A stretch of DNA of 64,000 bases from an uncultured Clostridia bacterium. Its GTDB lineage: Bacteria; Bacillota; Clostridia; Oscillospirales; Acutalibacteraceae. The stretch is from assembly GCA_946493765.1 (NCBI GenBank), contig CAMMAZ010000002.1:1-64000 (forward strand), written 5' to 3'. The position numbers were made by a program, and so were the translations under genes. This document shows positions 45,608 to 53,275 of the stretch, one piece after another. Each line of letters starts with the position of its first letter. Within the stretch, counting starts at the first letter, position 1. Under the pieces are notes generated by a model, which saw nothing but the letters and a program-made list of their open reading frames with translations, ran no database searches and had not been told where the DNA came from.

Positions 45608-46540
45608 ATGAATATCGAAACGGCAAACCGGCTTTTAAATTTGAGAAAGCAGCACAATTTATCGCAGGAACAATTAGCGGAAAAACTGGGTATTTCCCGG
45701 CAATCGGTCAGCAAATGGGAACGGGCGGAGGCATCCCCCGATACCGATAATTTAATCGAGCTTGCAAAGCTGTATCAGATCTCTTTGGATGAACTGCTGG
45801 GCACCGGACTGAACAACAAGACCGAACCGGCGGTGCGGGAGGGGGACACGGAAGAAAGCCCGGCGCAGGCAACGGAAGCTGCATCTGTCACGGCGCAGGA
45901 TGATGCGCTGGAAGATCAAGCAAGCGCGGGTGATGCGCCGGAAAGCGATCCCGCGCCACAAGATAATGGGGAACAAAAATCTCCGGATGGCGGCACACTA
46001 AAAAAAGAAAAGGTGCATGTGGGGTGGAACGGCATCCATATTCAAGACGGGGATGAACAGGTACACATCGGGCTGCGCGGTATCCATGTCAAGGACGCGG
46101 AAGATGAGGTGCATATAGGCCTTAGCGGCATTCGTGTGAAAGATCGAAAAGATGCGGTGCAGGTGGAAGACGGCCGGGTGTTTGTCAACGGGAAGGAATA
46201 TAAAAAAGGTGATTTTATCAAACACCATAAAAAAGGATGGATCGCCACATTCCCGTTTGCGCTGCTTGTCTGCATTGGATTTTTCATCTGCGGCGCTTAC
46301 GGCTATTGGCATCCGGGATGGATACTGTTTTTGACCGTTCCGGTCTGGCATTCCATTGTCGAAGCGGTGCAAAAGCGGGATTTGTCCGTGTTTTGTTACC
46401 CGGTATTGGTTGTTATTGTATTCCTGCTGCTTGGATTTTATGCCGGCGCCTGGCATCCGGGCTGGGTTTTGTTTTTGACCATCCCGTTTTTTTACTGGAT
46501 TGCCAATGGATGCAAACAAGAAAAAGAAAACAGGGAGTAA
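45608..46540 (+). CDS. XRE-family regulator with beta-repeats and two membrane hairpins
   Basis: 310 aa. Residues 8-60 are an XRE helix-turn-helix (LSQEQLAEKLGISRQSVSKWERA). An acidic, Ala/Pro-rich linker (65-130) follows, then three 16-residue repeats of the form VHIGLxGIHVKDxxDE and a related VQVEDGRVFVNG, which may form a small beta-solenoid. The C-terminus has duplicated hydrophobic hairpins with the shared core WHPGWILFLTVP / WHPGWVLFLTIP. It should be a membrane-tethered DNA-binding protein sensing an unknown signal. ATG 45608 has AAAGGG 11 bases upstream. Confidence 0.8.
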   Translation: MNIETANRLLNLRKQHNLSQEQLAEKLGISRQSVSKWERAEASPDTDNLIELAKLYQISLDELLGTGLNNKTEPAVREGDTEESPAQATEAASVTAQDDALEDQASAGDAPESDPAPQDNGEQKSPDGGTLKKEKVHVGWNGIHIQDGDEQVHIGLRGIHVKDAEDEVHIGLSGIRVKDRKDAVQVEDGRVFVNGKEYKKGDFIKHHKKGWIATFPFALLVCIGFFICGAYGYWHPGWILFLTVPVWHSIVEAVQKRDLSVFCYPVLVVIVFLLLGFYAGAWHPGWVLFLTIPFFYWIANGCKQEKENRE

Positions 46541-46569
46541 CGCGCGCTTGGCGTTACCCCTGTTTTTTT
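46530..46569 (+). terminator. Terminator of the XRE gene
   Basis: Stem ACAGGGAGTAACGC / GCGTTACCCCTGT followed by TTTTTT. It overlaps the last codons of the gene. Confidence 0.88.
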
Positions 46570-46655
46570 CAAATCAGGATATATTTTTCAATTTTGATCG
46601 AATCAAATCCGAAAACCGCGACTGAAAAGTGAAAGCTTTCAAAAGAGGTGGATGC

Positions 46656-48272
46656 ATGCAATTATCCGAAATACAAAAACATATGGCATATTTGTTTCGT
46701 GCCGCGCTGAAAAAGTGCGGGAATTTCAGCGACGCCGAAGATTTGACGCAGGAGGTCTTGCTGGCGGCTTTACAGCAAAACAAAGCAATCAAAGATCAAA
46801 AAGCATGGCTGTCGACAGTGCTGAATCACAAGTATTATGATATGCTGCGCCGGAAATACAAGCTGCCGACGGTGTGTATTGATTTTGTTCCGGAAGCGTT
46901 TGAAATGTTCGACGATCCGCAAAACGATGACAGGCCGGATGCAAAAGCCGTTCGCCGTGAGGTGGCTTATCTCTCCGGCAAATACCGTGAGGCGATCGTG
47001 CGGCATTATCTGCAAGGGGAAAAGGTGCAGGATATTGCAGATGATCTTTGCGTGCCAAAGGGGACCGTGCTGTCCAGGCTGTCCGCCGGTCGGAAACAAA
47101 TGCAGAAAGGATTTGAGAAGATGGATTTTTATGAAAAACAAAGCTACCAGCCTGAGCGGTTGGATATTTCGGTAAATGGATGTTCGGGGTTTCATGATGA
47201 ACCGTGGTCGTTTGTGGCAAACGATTTGATGAAACAAAATATTTTGATCGTCGCTTATGAAAAACCAGTGACCTGTGTTGAGATCGCAAAAGCGCTCGGC
47301 ATACCGACCGCGTATATCGAGCAGGCGGTAAGCGATCTTGTCGGGTCGGAGTTGATGCAGGAAACAGGAAACAAATATTTTACCGATTTTATGATCGCAA
47401 CGCCGGATGCGGTTCTGAAAGGATTGGACGTGCAGATCGCATTTACCGAAAAGCATTATGACGCCCTTTTCAAAACGGTGACCGGTTATCTGGAAAAACT
47501 GCGCGGCGTTCCTTTCACCGCAGGACTTGCAGAGGAAAAGCGCAGAAAATTAGAATATTATTTTATTTTGCATCTGTTTTCCACGGCTATTTTCGAGGCG
47601 TCGCGCCGGATTGTTCCGGGCGAGGAAGTTTTTCCGCAGCGCCCCGACGGAGGCAGATGGATTGCGCAGGGAAACAGGTATCCGCTTGATTTTGATTTTG
47701 AAAATTATGAATATGGGAAATATTGTTACGGCGGCATGCGAGGGACTTATTTTGAAAATTTTTTAAGTGCAACGGCGGTTGATCTGCATGTCTACGACAC
47801 CCAGCCGGACTTGAATCGATACCAGCACGGACCGGTTGAACTGGACGACGATAACCTTGCAAAAATGCTGTATATTCTATCGCGTGGAATTCCTTTTGAC
47901 CAAACGGGGTTTAATCCGATGTTTCTTGCGGATATTCCGCACCTGACGCAATGCGGTATTTTAGGCAGTGATAACGGAAAACCGGTCGTGGATCTGCCGA
48001 TCCTGACCCCGGAACAGTATCGCGCGCTGGATCAAATCAGGGTGGAACAAATGTATTCTATGGCCGATTGGATAGAGCAACCGTTGCGGGACATTTTCCC
48101 GGCGTTAAAAATTGAGATTCCAAAACATTTGGAAAATTCGGTTGCGGGATTTCGGCAATATGCCTGTTATGCCATTCCTATGGCGTTTATCAAAAAGGCC
48201 ATTGCCTGTGGTGATTTTGATGCAAAAGATGCAACGCCGCCGATGGTATTGGTGATAGAGGACGCCAATTAA
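46656..48272 (+). CDS. ECF sigma factor with a large C-terminal extension
   Basis: 538 aa, about three times the size of a plain ECF sigma. Residues 1-65 are sigma region 2 (FSDAEDLTQEVLLAAL), 105-155 region 4 (YREAIVRHYLQGEKVQDIADDLCVPKGTVLSRL). About residues 185-250 look like a winged helix (NILIVAYEKPVTCVEIAKALGIPTAYIEQAVSDL). The last 290 residues are unassigned. No anti-sigma gene is adjacent, so control may be internal to the protein. AGAGGTGG precedes ATG 46656. It lies behind the XRE gene with a terminator between. Confidence 0.82.
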   Translation: MQLSEIQKHMAYLFRAALKKCGNFSDAEDLTQEVLLAALQQNKAIKDQKAWLSTVLNHKYYDMLRRKYKLPTVCIDFVPEAFEMFDDPQNDDRPDAKAVRREVAYLSGKYREAIVRHYLQGEKVQDIADDLCVPKGTVLSRLSAGRKQMQKGFEKMDFYEKQSYQPERLDISVNGCSGFHDEPWSFVANDLMKQNILIVAYEKPVTCVEIAKALGIPTAYIEQAVSDLVGSELMQETGNKYFTDFMIATPDAVLKGLDVQIAFTEKHYDALFKTVTGYLEKLRGVPFTAGLAEEKRRKLEYYFILHLFSTAIFEASRRIVPGEEVFPQRPDGGRWIAQGNRYPLDFDFENYEYGKYCYGGMRGTYFENFLSATAVDLHVYDTQPDLNRYQHGPVELDDDNLAKMLYILSRGIPFDQTGFNPMFLADIPHLTQCGILGSDNGKPVVDLPILTPEQYRALDQIRVEQMYSMADWIEQPLRDIFPALKIEIPKHLENSVAGFRQYACYAIPMAFIKKAIACGDFDAKDATPPMVLVIEDAN

Positions 48273-48281
48273 AATGAAAAA

Positions 48282-48317
48282 CATCCCACCGCCCGTGCTT
48301 TTACGGGCGGTGGGATG
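48282..48317. terminator. Bidirectional terminator
   Basis: Stem CATCCCACCGCCCGT / ACGGGCGGTGGGATG with loop GCTTTT, shared by the convergent sigma and nadE genes. The flanking T-runs are short. Confidence 0.75.
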
Positions 48318-48332
48318 CAGCTTTCAGGGTGT

Positions 48333-50285
48333 TTACAGCTGTTCGAGGCTATCAAGCCAGATTTTTGCGCTCGCGTCGCTCGGCATGCGCCAGTCGCCGC
48401 GGGGAGACAGGCACACACTGCCGACTTTCACGCCGTCCGGCAGGCAGCTGCGTTTGAACTGCTGAGAGAAAAAGCGTTTATAGAAGGTTTTGAGCCATTT
48501 TAATATAACCGGCGGCTCAAATTCGTCTGCAAATGCAAGTTTTGCAAGATAATAGATTTTATCCGGTGCAAAGCCGAAGCGAAGCATATGATACAAAAAG
48601 AAGTCGTGCAGCGCATAGGGGCCGACGATGTCCTCCGTTTGCTGGGCGATGTTGCCCTTTTCGTCCGGCGGGAGCAGTTCGGGACTGATGGGGGTGTCGA
48701 TCACGTCTTTGAGCACGGGTGTGGCCGCCGGGAACAGATCGAAAGCGACGACGCTGTCGATCATCCATTTGACCAGCGTTTTCGGAACCGAGCCGTTGAC
48801 GTTATACATGCTCATGTGGTCTGCGTTGTAGGTGCACCAGCCCAGCGCCAGTTCACTCAAATCGCCGGTGCCGACGACCAGACCGCCGGTTTTGCCGGCA
48901 TAGTCCATCAAAACCTGGGTGCGTTCTCTGGCCTGCACATTTTCATAGGTTGTATCGTGTGTATCTGGATTTTGACCGATATCCTTAAAATGCTGTTCGC
49001 AGGCGGATTTGATGTTGATTTCTTTTGTGGTGACACCAAGGGCGCGCATCAGTTCCAGCGCGTTTTGATAGGTGCGGTCGGTGGTGCCGAAACACGGCAT
49101 GGTAATGCCGGTGACGTCTGTCAGCGGGCGGTTTAACGCTTTCATCGCCTGCACGCACACCAGCAGCGCGAGGGTGGAGTCCAGTCCGCCGGAAACGCCG
49201 ACGACCGGCTTTGCGCCGGTGACCAGCAGGCGCTTGCGAAGACCGAACACCTGCATGTCGAAAATATCCTTGCAGCGGCGTTCGCGGTCGGTTTTGCTGG
49301 CAGGAACAAAGGGATATTTTTTGATGTGATAAAGCGTTCCGTCGCCGCTGAAGGTTTCGTTTTCAAAGGGAACGGGAATGATGTGGCATTCGTGGGGGAG
49401 AATCTGCGCGCTGTCTTTAAAGGTTTTGATTTTGATGCGATCGGCGCGCAGCCGTCCTAAATCGATGTCGCTGCATAAAAGATAATCATTGTCGATCAGC
49501 GTTTTGTTTTCGTTTAAAACCGCCCCATTTTCACAGATGATGCTGTGACCGGAAAAAACAAGGTCGGTGGTGGATTCGTCGCATCCGGCGCTGCAGTAGA
49601 CATAGCCGCCAATCAGCGAAGCGGACTGCTGCTTTGCCATGGCGCCGCAATAGGCGCGTTTGGTGATGGTTTCGTTGCTGGCGGATAAATTAAAGATCAG
49701 TTCCGCGCCGCCCACGCAAAGGTAGCTCGACGGCGGGATCGGCGCCCAGAGGTCCTCACAGATCTCCATGCCGAATTTCACTTTGTGACCCAGGTCAAAG
49801 ACCAGGCCGGAACCGACCGGAATGGGATAGTCCGCGCCGATGCCGGGGAAAGCGACTGTGGATTGCACGCTTGTTTCCTTGCATTCGAGTGCACTGGAGA
49901 ACCAGCGTTTTTCATAGAACTCGTTATAATTCGGGATGAAAATTTTCGGCACGATCCCGAAAATCTTTCCGCGGCGCGCGCCGATGGCGCAGTTAAACAG
50001 CTGCCCTTCCAAAAGCAGCGGCGCGCCGAACAGGATAGTGACCGGCAGCGTTTCGGTTTGCTTTAAAAGCAAAAGAATCGCGTCCACGGCGCTTTTTTGC
50101 AACGCGTCCTGGAAAAACAGGTCGCCGCAGGTGTAGCCGGTCACACAAAGTTCCGGGAAAACCACGATATCGACGTTTTTTTCCTGTGCGGCTTTCACCT
50201 TTTCAAACATTGCCTGCACGTTTGCCGAAGGATCGCCGACGGATACCGGCGGTACGGCGCAGGCGACACGGATAAAATCATACAT
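48333..50285 (-). CDS. nadE: Glutamine-dependent NAD+ synthetase
   Basis: 650 aa. N-terminal nitrilase-type amidase (1-275) with the Glu-Lys-Cys triad in FPELCVTGY, VPKIFIPNYNEFYE and MEICEDLW; C-terminal synthetase with the PP-loop VSGGLDST. It converts NaAD to NAD+, using ammonia channelled from glutamine. Last gene of a three-gene operon, six bases behind the hydrolase gene. Confidence 0.97.
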   Translation of the reverse strand: MYDFIRVACAVPPVSVGDPSANVQAMFEKVKAAQEKNVDIVVFPELCVTGYTCGDLFFQDALQKSAVDAILLLLKQTETLPVTILFGAPLLLEGQLFNCAIGARRGKIFGIVPKIFIPNYNEFYEKRWFSSALECKETSVQSTVAFPGIGADYPIPVGSGLVFDLGHKVKFGMEICEDLWAPIPPSSYLCVGGAELIFNLSASNETITKRAYCGAMAKQQSASLIGGYVYCSAGCDESTTDLVFSGHSIICENGAVLNENKTLIDNDYLLCSDIDLGRLRADRIKIKTFKDSAQILPHECHIIPVPFENETFSGDGTLYHIKKYPFVPASKTDRERRCKDIFDMQVFGLRKRLLVTGAKPVVGVSGGLDSTLALLVCVQAMKALNRPLTDVTGITMPCFGTTDRTYQNALELMRALGVTTKEINIKSACEQHFKDIGQNPDTHDTTYENVQARERTQVLMDYAGKTGGLVVGTGDLSELALGWCTYNADHMSMYNVNGSVPKTLVKWMIDSVVAFDLFPAATPVLKDVIDTPISPELLPPDEKGNIAQQTEDIVGPYALHDFFLYHMLRFGFAPDKIYYLAKLAFADEFEPPVILKWLKTFYKRFFSQQFKRSCLPDGVKVGSVCLSPRGDWRMPSDASAKIWLDSLEQL

Positions 50286-50291
50286 AAATTT

Positions 50292-50837
50292 TTATTCCTC
50301 TCTGTTGATCACTTTCACCTGCAGACCCTCCAGAACATTGAGCGCCTGGGTGTGCAGGGATTTATCAAAACTGTCGGTGCAGGACGCGTCGACGATGATT
50401 TCCGATTCCGAAAACCAGGTCTTGAAAATCACGGCGTTGCTCAAAACGCAGATGTTGGACACAAGGCCGACAAGCTCGATACTGTCCGGATTTTCGGGCA
50501 AAACTTTTAAAATTTCCGGTGTGATTTGCAGGCCAAAGCCCGTTTTTTCAAAACCGATCGCGTCCACATCCTGCAAAGCGGCCGCCGTTTGCCCAAACAG
50601 CGCCCAGCCGCCGGCGCCTTTGACGCAGTGGACGATTGGCAGATGTTTGCCTTCACAGGTTTGCAGGTAATTTTCATCGTGGGTATCTAAAGTGTAAAAC
50701 ACGTTGCCTTTGCCAAAGTCGCGCACCTTTTGGGCGATTTTATCATCCAGCGATTCGGCGCCGTCGAATCCCAGTGCGCCGTTTACAAAATCCTTTTGAT
50801 AATCGATCACGATCAATATTTTTTTCATGCTTTTCAC
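50292..50837 (-). CDS. Isochorismatase-family hydrolase, probable nicotinamidase
   Basis: 181 aa. Catalytic Asp in VIDYQKDF, Lys in GFEKTGFG and Cys in VSNICVLSNAV form the cysteine-hydrolase triad. Its place directly before nadE suggests nicotinamide deamidation in NAD salvage. GTG 50837 has AAAAGGA 8 bases upstream inside the previous gene; ATG 50828 is possible. Confidence 0.88.
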   Translation of the reverse strand: MKSMKKILIVIDYQKDFVNGALGFDGAESLDDKIAQKVRDFGKGNVFYTLDTHDENYLQTCEGKHLPIVHCVKGAGGWALFGQTAAALQDVDAIGFEKTGFGLQITPEILKVLPENPDSIELVGLVSNICVLSNAVIFKTWFSESEIIVDASCTDSFDKSLHTQALNVLEGLQVKVINREE

Positions 50838-50840
50838 CGC

Positions 50841-51740
50841 TTATTCCTTTTCCCAGAGTTTTGCGGGATAAACGCCGTTTTGCACAAGCTGGCGAATCGC
50901 ACGCTGCACCTGCGGTTTATCCTCCTTGTAGGTCACGCCGTGCCATTTTTCGTGCGTTTTCAAAACTTTCACTTTGTGTGCGCCGGAACGGATGACGTTG
51001 TCGACGGCAAAAGGAATATAAAATTCATCCTTTGCAAGATCTGCGGTTTGCAAAAAGGTTTCAAACTGCGCTTGCAGCGATTGCAGAAAATCCGGCTGGA
51101 AGCCCCAGCAGTTCATCGAAACCACCGTGTCGGGATCGATGGGCAGCATCGTTTCGCCGTCGGTCGTGTAGACCGTTTGTCCGTTTTGGGAAATAATTTT
51201 CGTGTATTCCTCGATGGCGGACAGATAACCGCTGTCGTCTGTCTGGCAGACGCCGCGAGAAACATAGCCGTTTTCCGTTAAGGTGTTTTTTAAAATAAAG
51301 CCCGCCATGGCATAATCACTGCCGGTTGTCAATGCGCCGTGCAGCAGCCGGAAAGCCTCGGCGCCGTAAAAATCGTCGGCGTTGATCACCGCAAAGGGAC
51401 GGTCGATCACCGGTTGGCAGCAAAGCACCGCGTGCGCCGTGCCCCACGGCTTTGTCCTGCCTTGCGGCGGGGTAAAGCCGGTTGGTAATTTGTCGATGGT
51501 CTGGAAAATATAGTCCACCTTTGCATTTTTGGCAATGCGGTCACCGACCGCCGCTTTGAAATCCGCTTCGATTTCCGGTTTGATCACAAAAATGATTTTT
51601 TCAAATCCGGCGCGCAGCGCGTCGAACGCTGAATAGTCGATGATTTTTTCTCCACTCGGACCGATCGGGTCGATTTGTTTTAAACCGCCGTAGCGGCTGC
51701 CCATGCCGGCCGCCATGATAACAAGTGCAGGCTGTTGCAT
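50841..51740 (-). CDS. NTP-transferase family nucleotidyltransferase
   Basis: 299 aa. Signature AAGMGSRYGGLKQ (nucleotide-binding loop) and INADDFYG (metal site) belong to sugar-phosphate or choline-phosphate nucleotidyltransferases. An unusual feature is its coupling to NAD genes: its stop is four bases before the GTG of the hydrolase, whose ribosome site lies in its last codons. The substrate is unknown. AAAGGTG precedes the ATG. Confidence 0.85.
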   Translation of the reverse strand: MQQPALVIMAAGMGSRYGGLKQIDPIGPSGEKIIDYSAFDALRAGFEKIIFVIKPEIEADFKAAVGDRIAKNAKVDYIFQTIDKLPTGFTPPQGRTKPWGTAHAVLCCQPVIDRPFAVINADDFYGAEAFRLLHGALTTGSDYAMAGFILKNTLTENGYVSRGVCQTDDSGYLSAIEEYTKIISQNGQTVYTTDGETMLPIDPDTVVSMNCWGFQPDFLQSLQAQFETFLQTADLAKDEFYIPFAVDNVIRSGAHKVKVLKTHEKWHGVTYKEDKPQVQRAIRQLVQNGVYPAKLWEKE

Positions 51741-51837
51741 TGGTTTGCCACACCTTTCCGTTTTTAATGATTTTCTTTAGTATAGCATGCGTGAAAGGCA
51801 AATTCAACCGATTTTTGTTTTTTTTGCAGATTGGGGC

Positions 51838-51866
51838 TTGACAAAAGGCAATCGATGTGGTAAACT
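51838..51866 (+). promoter_or_regulatory. rplJL promoter
   Basis: TTGACA (51838-51843), 17 bases, TAAACT (51861-51866), with TGG before the -10. Confidence 0.85.
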
Positions 51867-51872
51867 ACCTGT

Positions 51873-51960
51873 GTTATCCGTTCTAAAGACAGTAAGTGTG
51901 CGTTGCATGTAAAGGGTTGACCGCTTACCGAGGAAAGGTGCGCATTTGATTTCGAAAGTG
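51873..51960 (+). ncRNA. L10 leader RNA (L10(L12)4 binding site)
   Basis: Contains the conserved elements of the Firmicutes L10 leader: TCTAAAGACAGTAAGTG followed by GCTTACCGAGG, with GTAAG/CTTAC pairing. Free L10-L12 complex binds this RNA and shuts down rplJL. It ends just before an intrinsic terminator, so repression is probably by premature termination. Confidence 0.85.
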
Positions 51961-51968
51961 TGTATGGT

Positions 51969-52001
51969 GCCTTTCCGCTTTGCGGAAAGGCTTTTATTTT
52001 T
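51969..52001 (+). terminator. Attenuator of the rplJL leader
   Basis: Stem GCCTTTCCGC / GCGGAAAGGC with loop TTT, followed by TTTTATTTTTT. It lies between the L10 leader and rplJ. Confidence 0.88.
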
Positions 52002-52043
52002 TGAACGGTGTAACGGTGAAAAAATCACTGGAGGTGAATTGTT

Positions 52044-52550
52044 TTGCCAAGTGCAGCTGTTTTAGAGCAGAAAAAGCAGATCGTCAGCGAGCTGACCGAA
52101 AAACTCAAAGGTGCTTGCGCAGGTGTGATCGTGGATTACAAGGGTATTTCCGTTGAACAGGATACCGCGCTGCGTAAACAGCTCAGAGAAGCGGGCGTGG
52201 ACTATTTCGTTGCGAAAAACACCCTGCTTGGGTTAGCTGCGGACGCCGCCGGTTTGTCGGATATGAAATCCGTGCTGGAAGGCACCACTGCAATCGCATT
52301 GAGCACCGATGATTACATTTCGGCTGCAAAAATCCTGAATAAGTTTGCAGAAGAACAAAAGGATTTCTTTGCGATCAAACTCGGTTTCCTCGACGGCGCG
52401 GTCATTCCGGTCGAAAAGGTGCAGTATCTCGCAAAGCTGCCGTCCAAAGAAGGACTGGTGGCAAAGGCACTGGGCAGCCTGAAAGCGCCCATTTCCAATC
52501 TTGTTTATGCGCTTAACGCAATCAAGGAAAAACAAGAAGAAGTCGCTTAA
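52044..52550 (+). CDS. rplJ: Ribosomal protein L10
   Basis: 168 aa, starting at TTG with CTGGAGGTG 7-10 bases upstream. The N-terminal rRNA-binding domain (KGACAGVIVDYKGISVEQDTALRKQLREAGVDYFVAKNTL) and C-terminal helix for L12 dimers are present. rplK and rplA, usually upstream, are absent. Confidence 0.97.
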   Translation: MPSAAVLEQKKQIVSELTEKLKGACAGVIVDYKGISVEQDTALRKQLREAGVDYFVAKNTLLGLAADAAGLSDMKSVLEGTTAIALSTDDYISAAKILNKFAEEQKDFFAIKLGFLDGAVIPVEKVQYLAKLPSKEGLVAKALGSLKAPISNLVYALNAIKEKQEEVA

Positions 52551-52600
52551 AAAAGTTTGGCGGCATGAAATTTTATTTTGATTAACGGAGGATGAAAATC

Positions 52601-52981
52601 ATGGCATCTGAGAAGATTGCAAAATTTATTGATGACGTTAAAGCCCTTTCCGTTTTGGAACTGGCTGAGCTCGTTGAAGCTTTAGAAGAAGAATTCGGCG
52701 TTTCCGCTGCGGCTCCGGTCGTTGTTGCCGGCGGCGCTGAAGGCGGCGCTGCAGCTGCTGCAGAAGAGAAAACAGAATTTGATGTTATTCTGGCTTCTGC
52801 CGGCGCATCCAAAATCCCGGTTATCAAAGCGGTTCGCGAAGCAACCGGTCTTGGTCTTGCTGAAGCAAAAGCTTTGGTCGACGGTGCACCGAAAGCTGTG
52901 AAAGAAGGCATCTCTAAAGAGGATGCTGAAGCGCTCAAAGCGAAACTCGAAGAAGCTGGCGCTACTGTTGAATTGAAGTAA
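52601..52981 (+). CDS. rplL: Ribosomal protein L7/L12
   Basis: 126 aa. N-terminal dimer domain, Ala/Gly-rich hinge and C-terminal factor-binding domain ([28 protein letters not shown]). ATG 52601 has GGAGG 10 bases upstream; track ATG 52592 is too close. rpoB does not follow. Confidence 0.97.
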   Translation: MASEKIAKFIDDVKALSVLELAELVEALEEEFGVSAAAPVVVAGGAEGGAAAAAEEKTEFDVILASAGASKIPVIKAVREATGLGLAEAKALVDGAPKAVKEGISKEDAEALKAKLEEAGATVELK

Positions 52982-53022
52982 TTTCGCAGTTTTCTGTGCT
53001 GCAATAGCGGTGCAGATCATTT

Positions 53023-53056
53023 AAAACCGTTTTCCCGTTTTTGGGAAAGCGGTTTT
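53023..53056 (+). terminator. Terminator of rplJL
   Basis: Stem AAAACCG-TTTTCCC / GGGAAA-GCGGTTTT followed by ATTTTTG. Confidence 0.88.
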
Positions 53057-53159
53057 ATTTTTGTGCCGATGCGCATATCATGCGGTAGAATTTTTTGCAT
53101 TTGTGGAAAATATACAAATAATTTGGTAATAAATATTTCAACATTTATAATTTTGGGGG

Positions 53160-53188
53160 TTGACAGATGAAAAAATTGATGGTAAAAT
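53160..53188 (+). promoter_or_regulatory. glnN promoter
   Basis: TTGACA (53160-53165), 17 bases, TAAAAT (53183-53188), with TGG before the -10. RNA would start near 53195. Confidence 0.82.
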
Positions 53189-53198
53189 ATCGACAAAT

Positions 53199-53242
53199 AC
53201 AGCAAAGGCGCTGTGAACCGTAGGGTTCATAGCGTCTTTTTT
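53199..53242 (+). promoter_or_regulatory. glnN leader attenuator with ANTAR-like hairpin
   Basis: Two mutually exclusive hairpins. The first is ACAGC-AAAGGC-GCTGT (53199-53214), whose six-base loop has A at position 1 and G at position 4, as in ANTAR antiterminator targets. The second is a 13-bp terminator GGCGCTGTGAACC / GGTTCATAGCGTC (53207-53236) with six T. They share bases 53207-53214. Confidence 0.75.
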
Positions 53243-53275
53243 GTTTTGAATCTTTTTCGATGGAGGACTAAAAGC

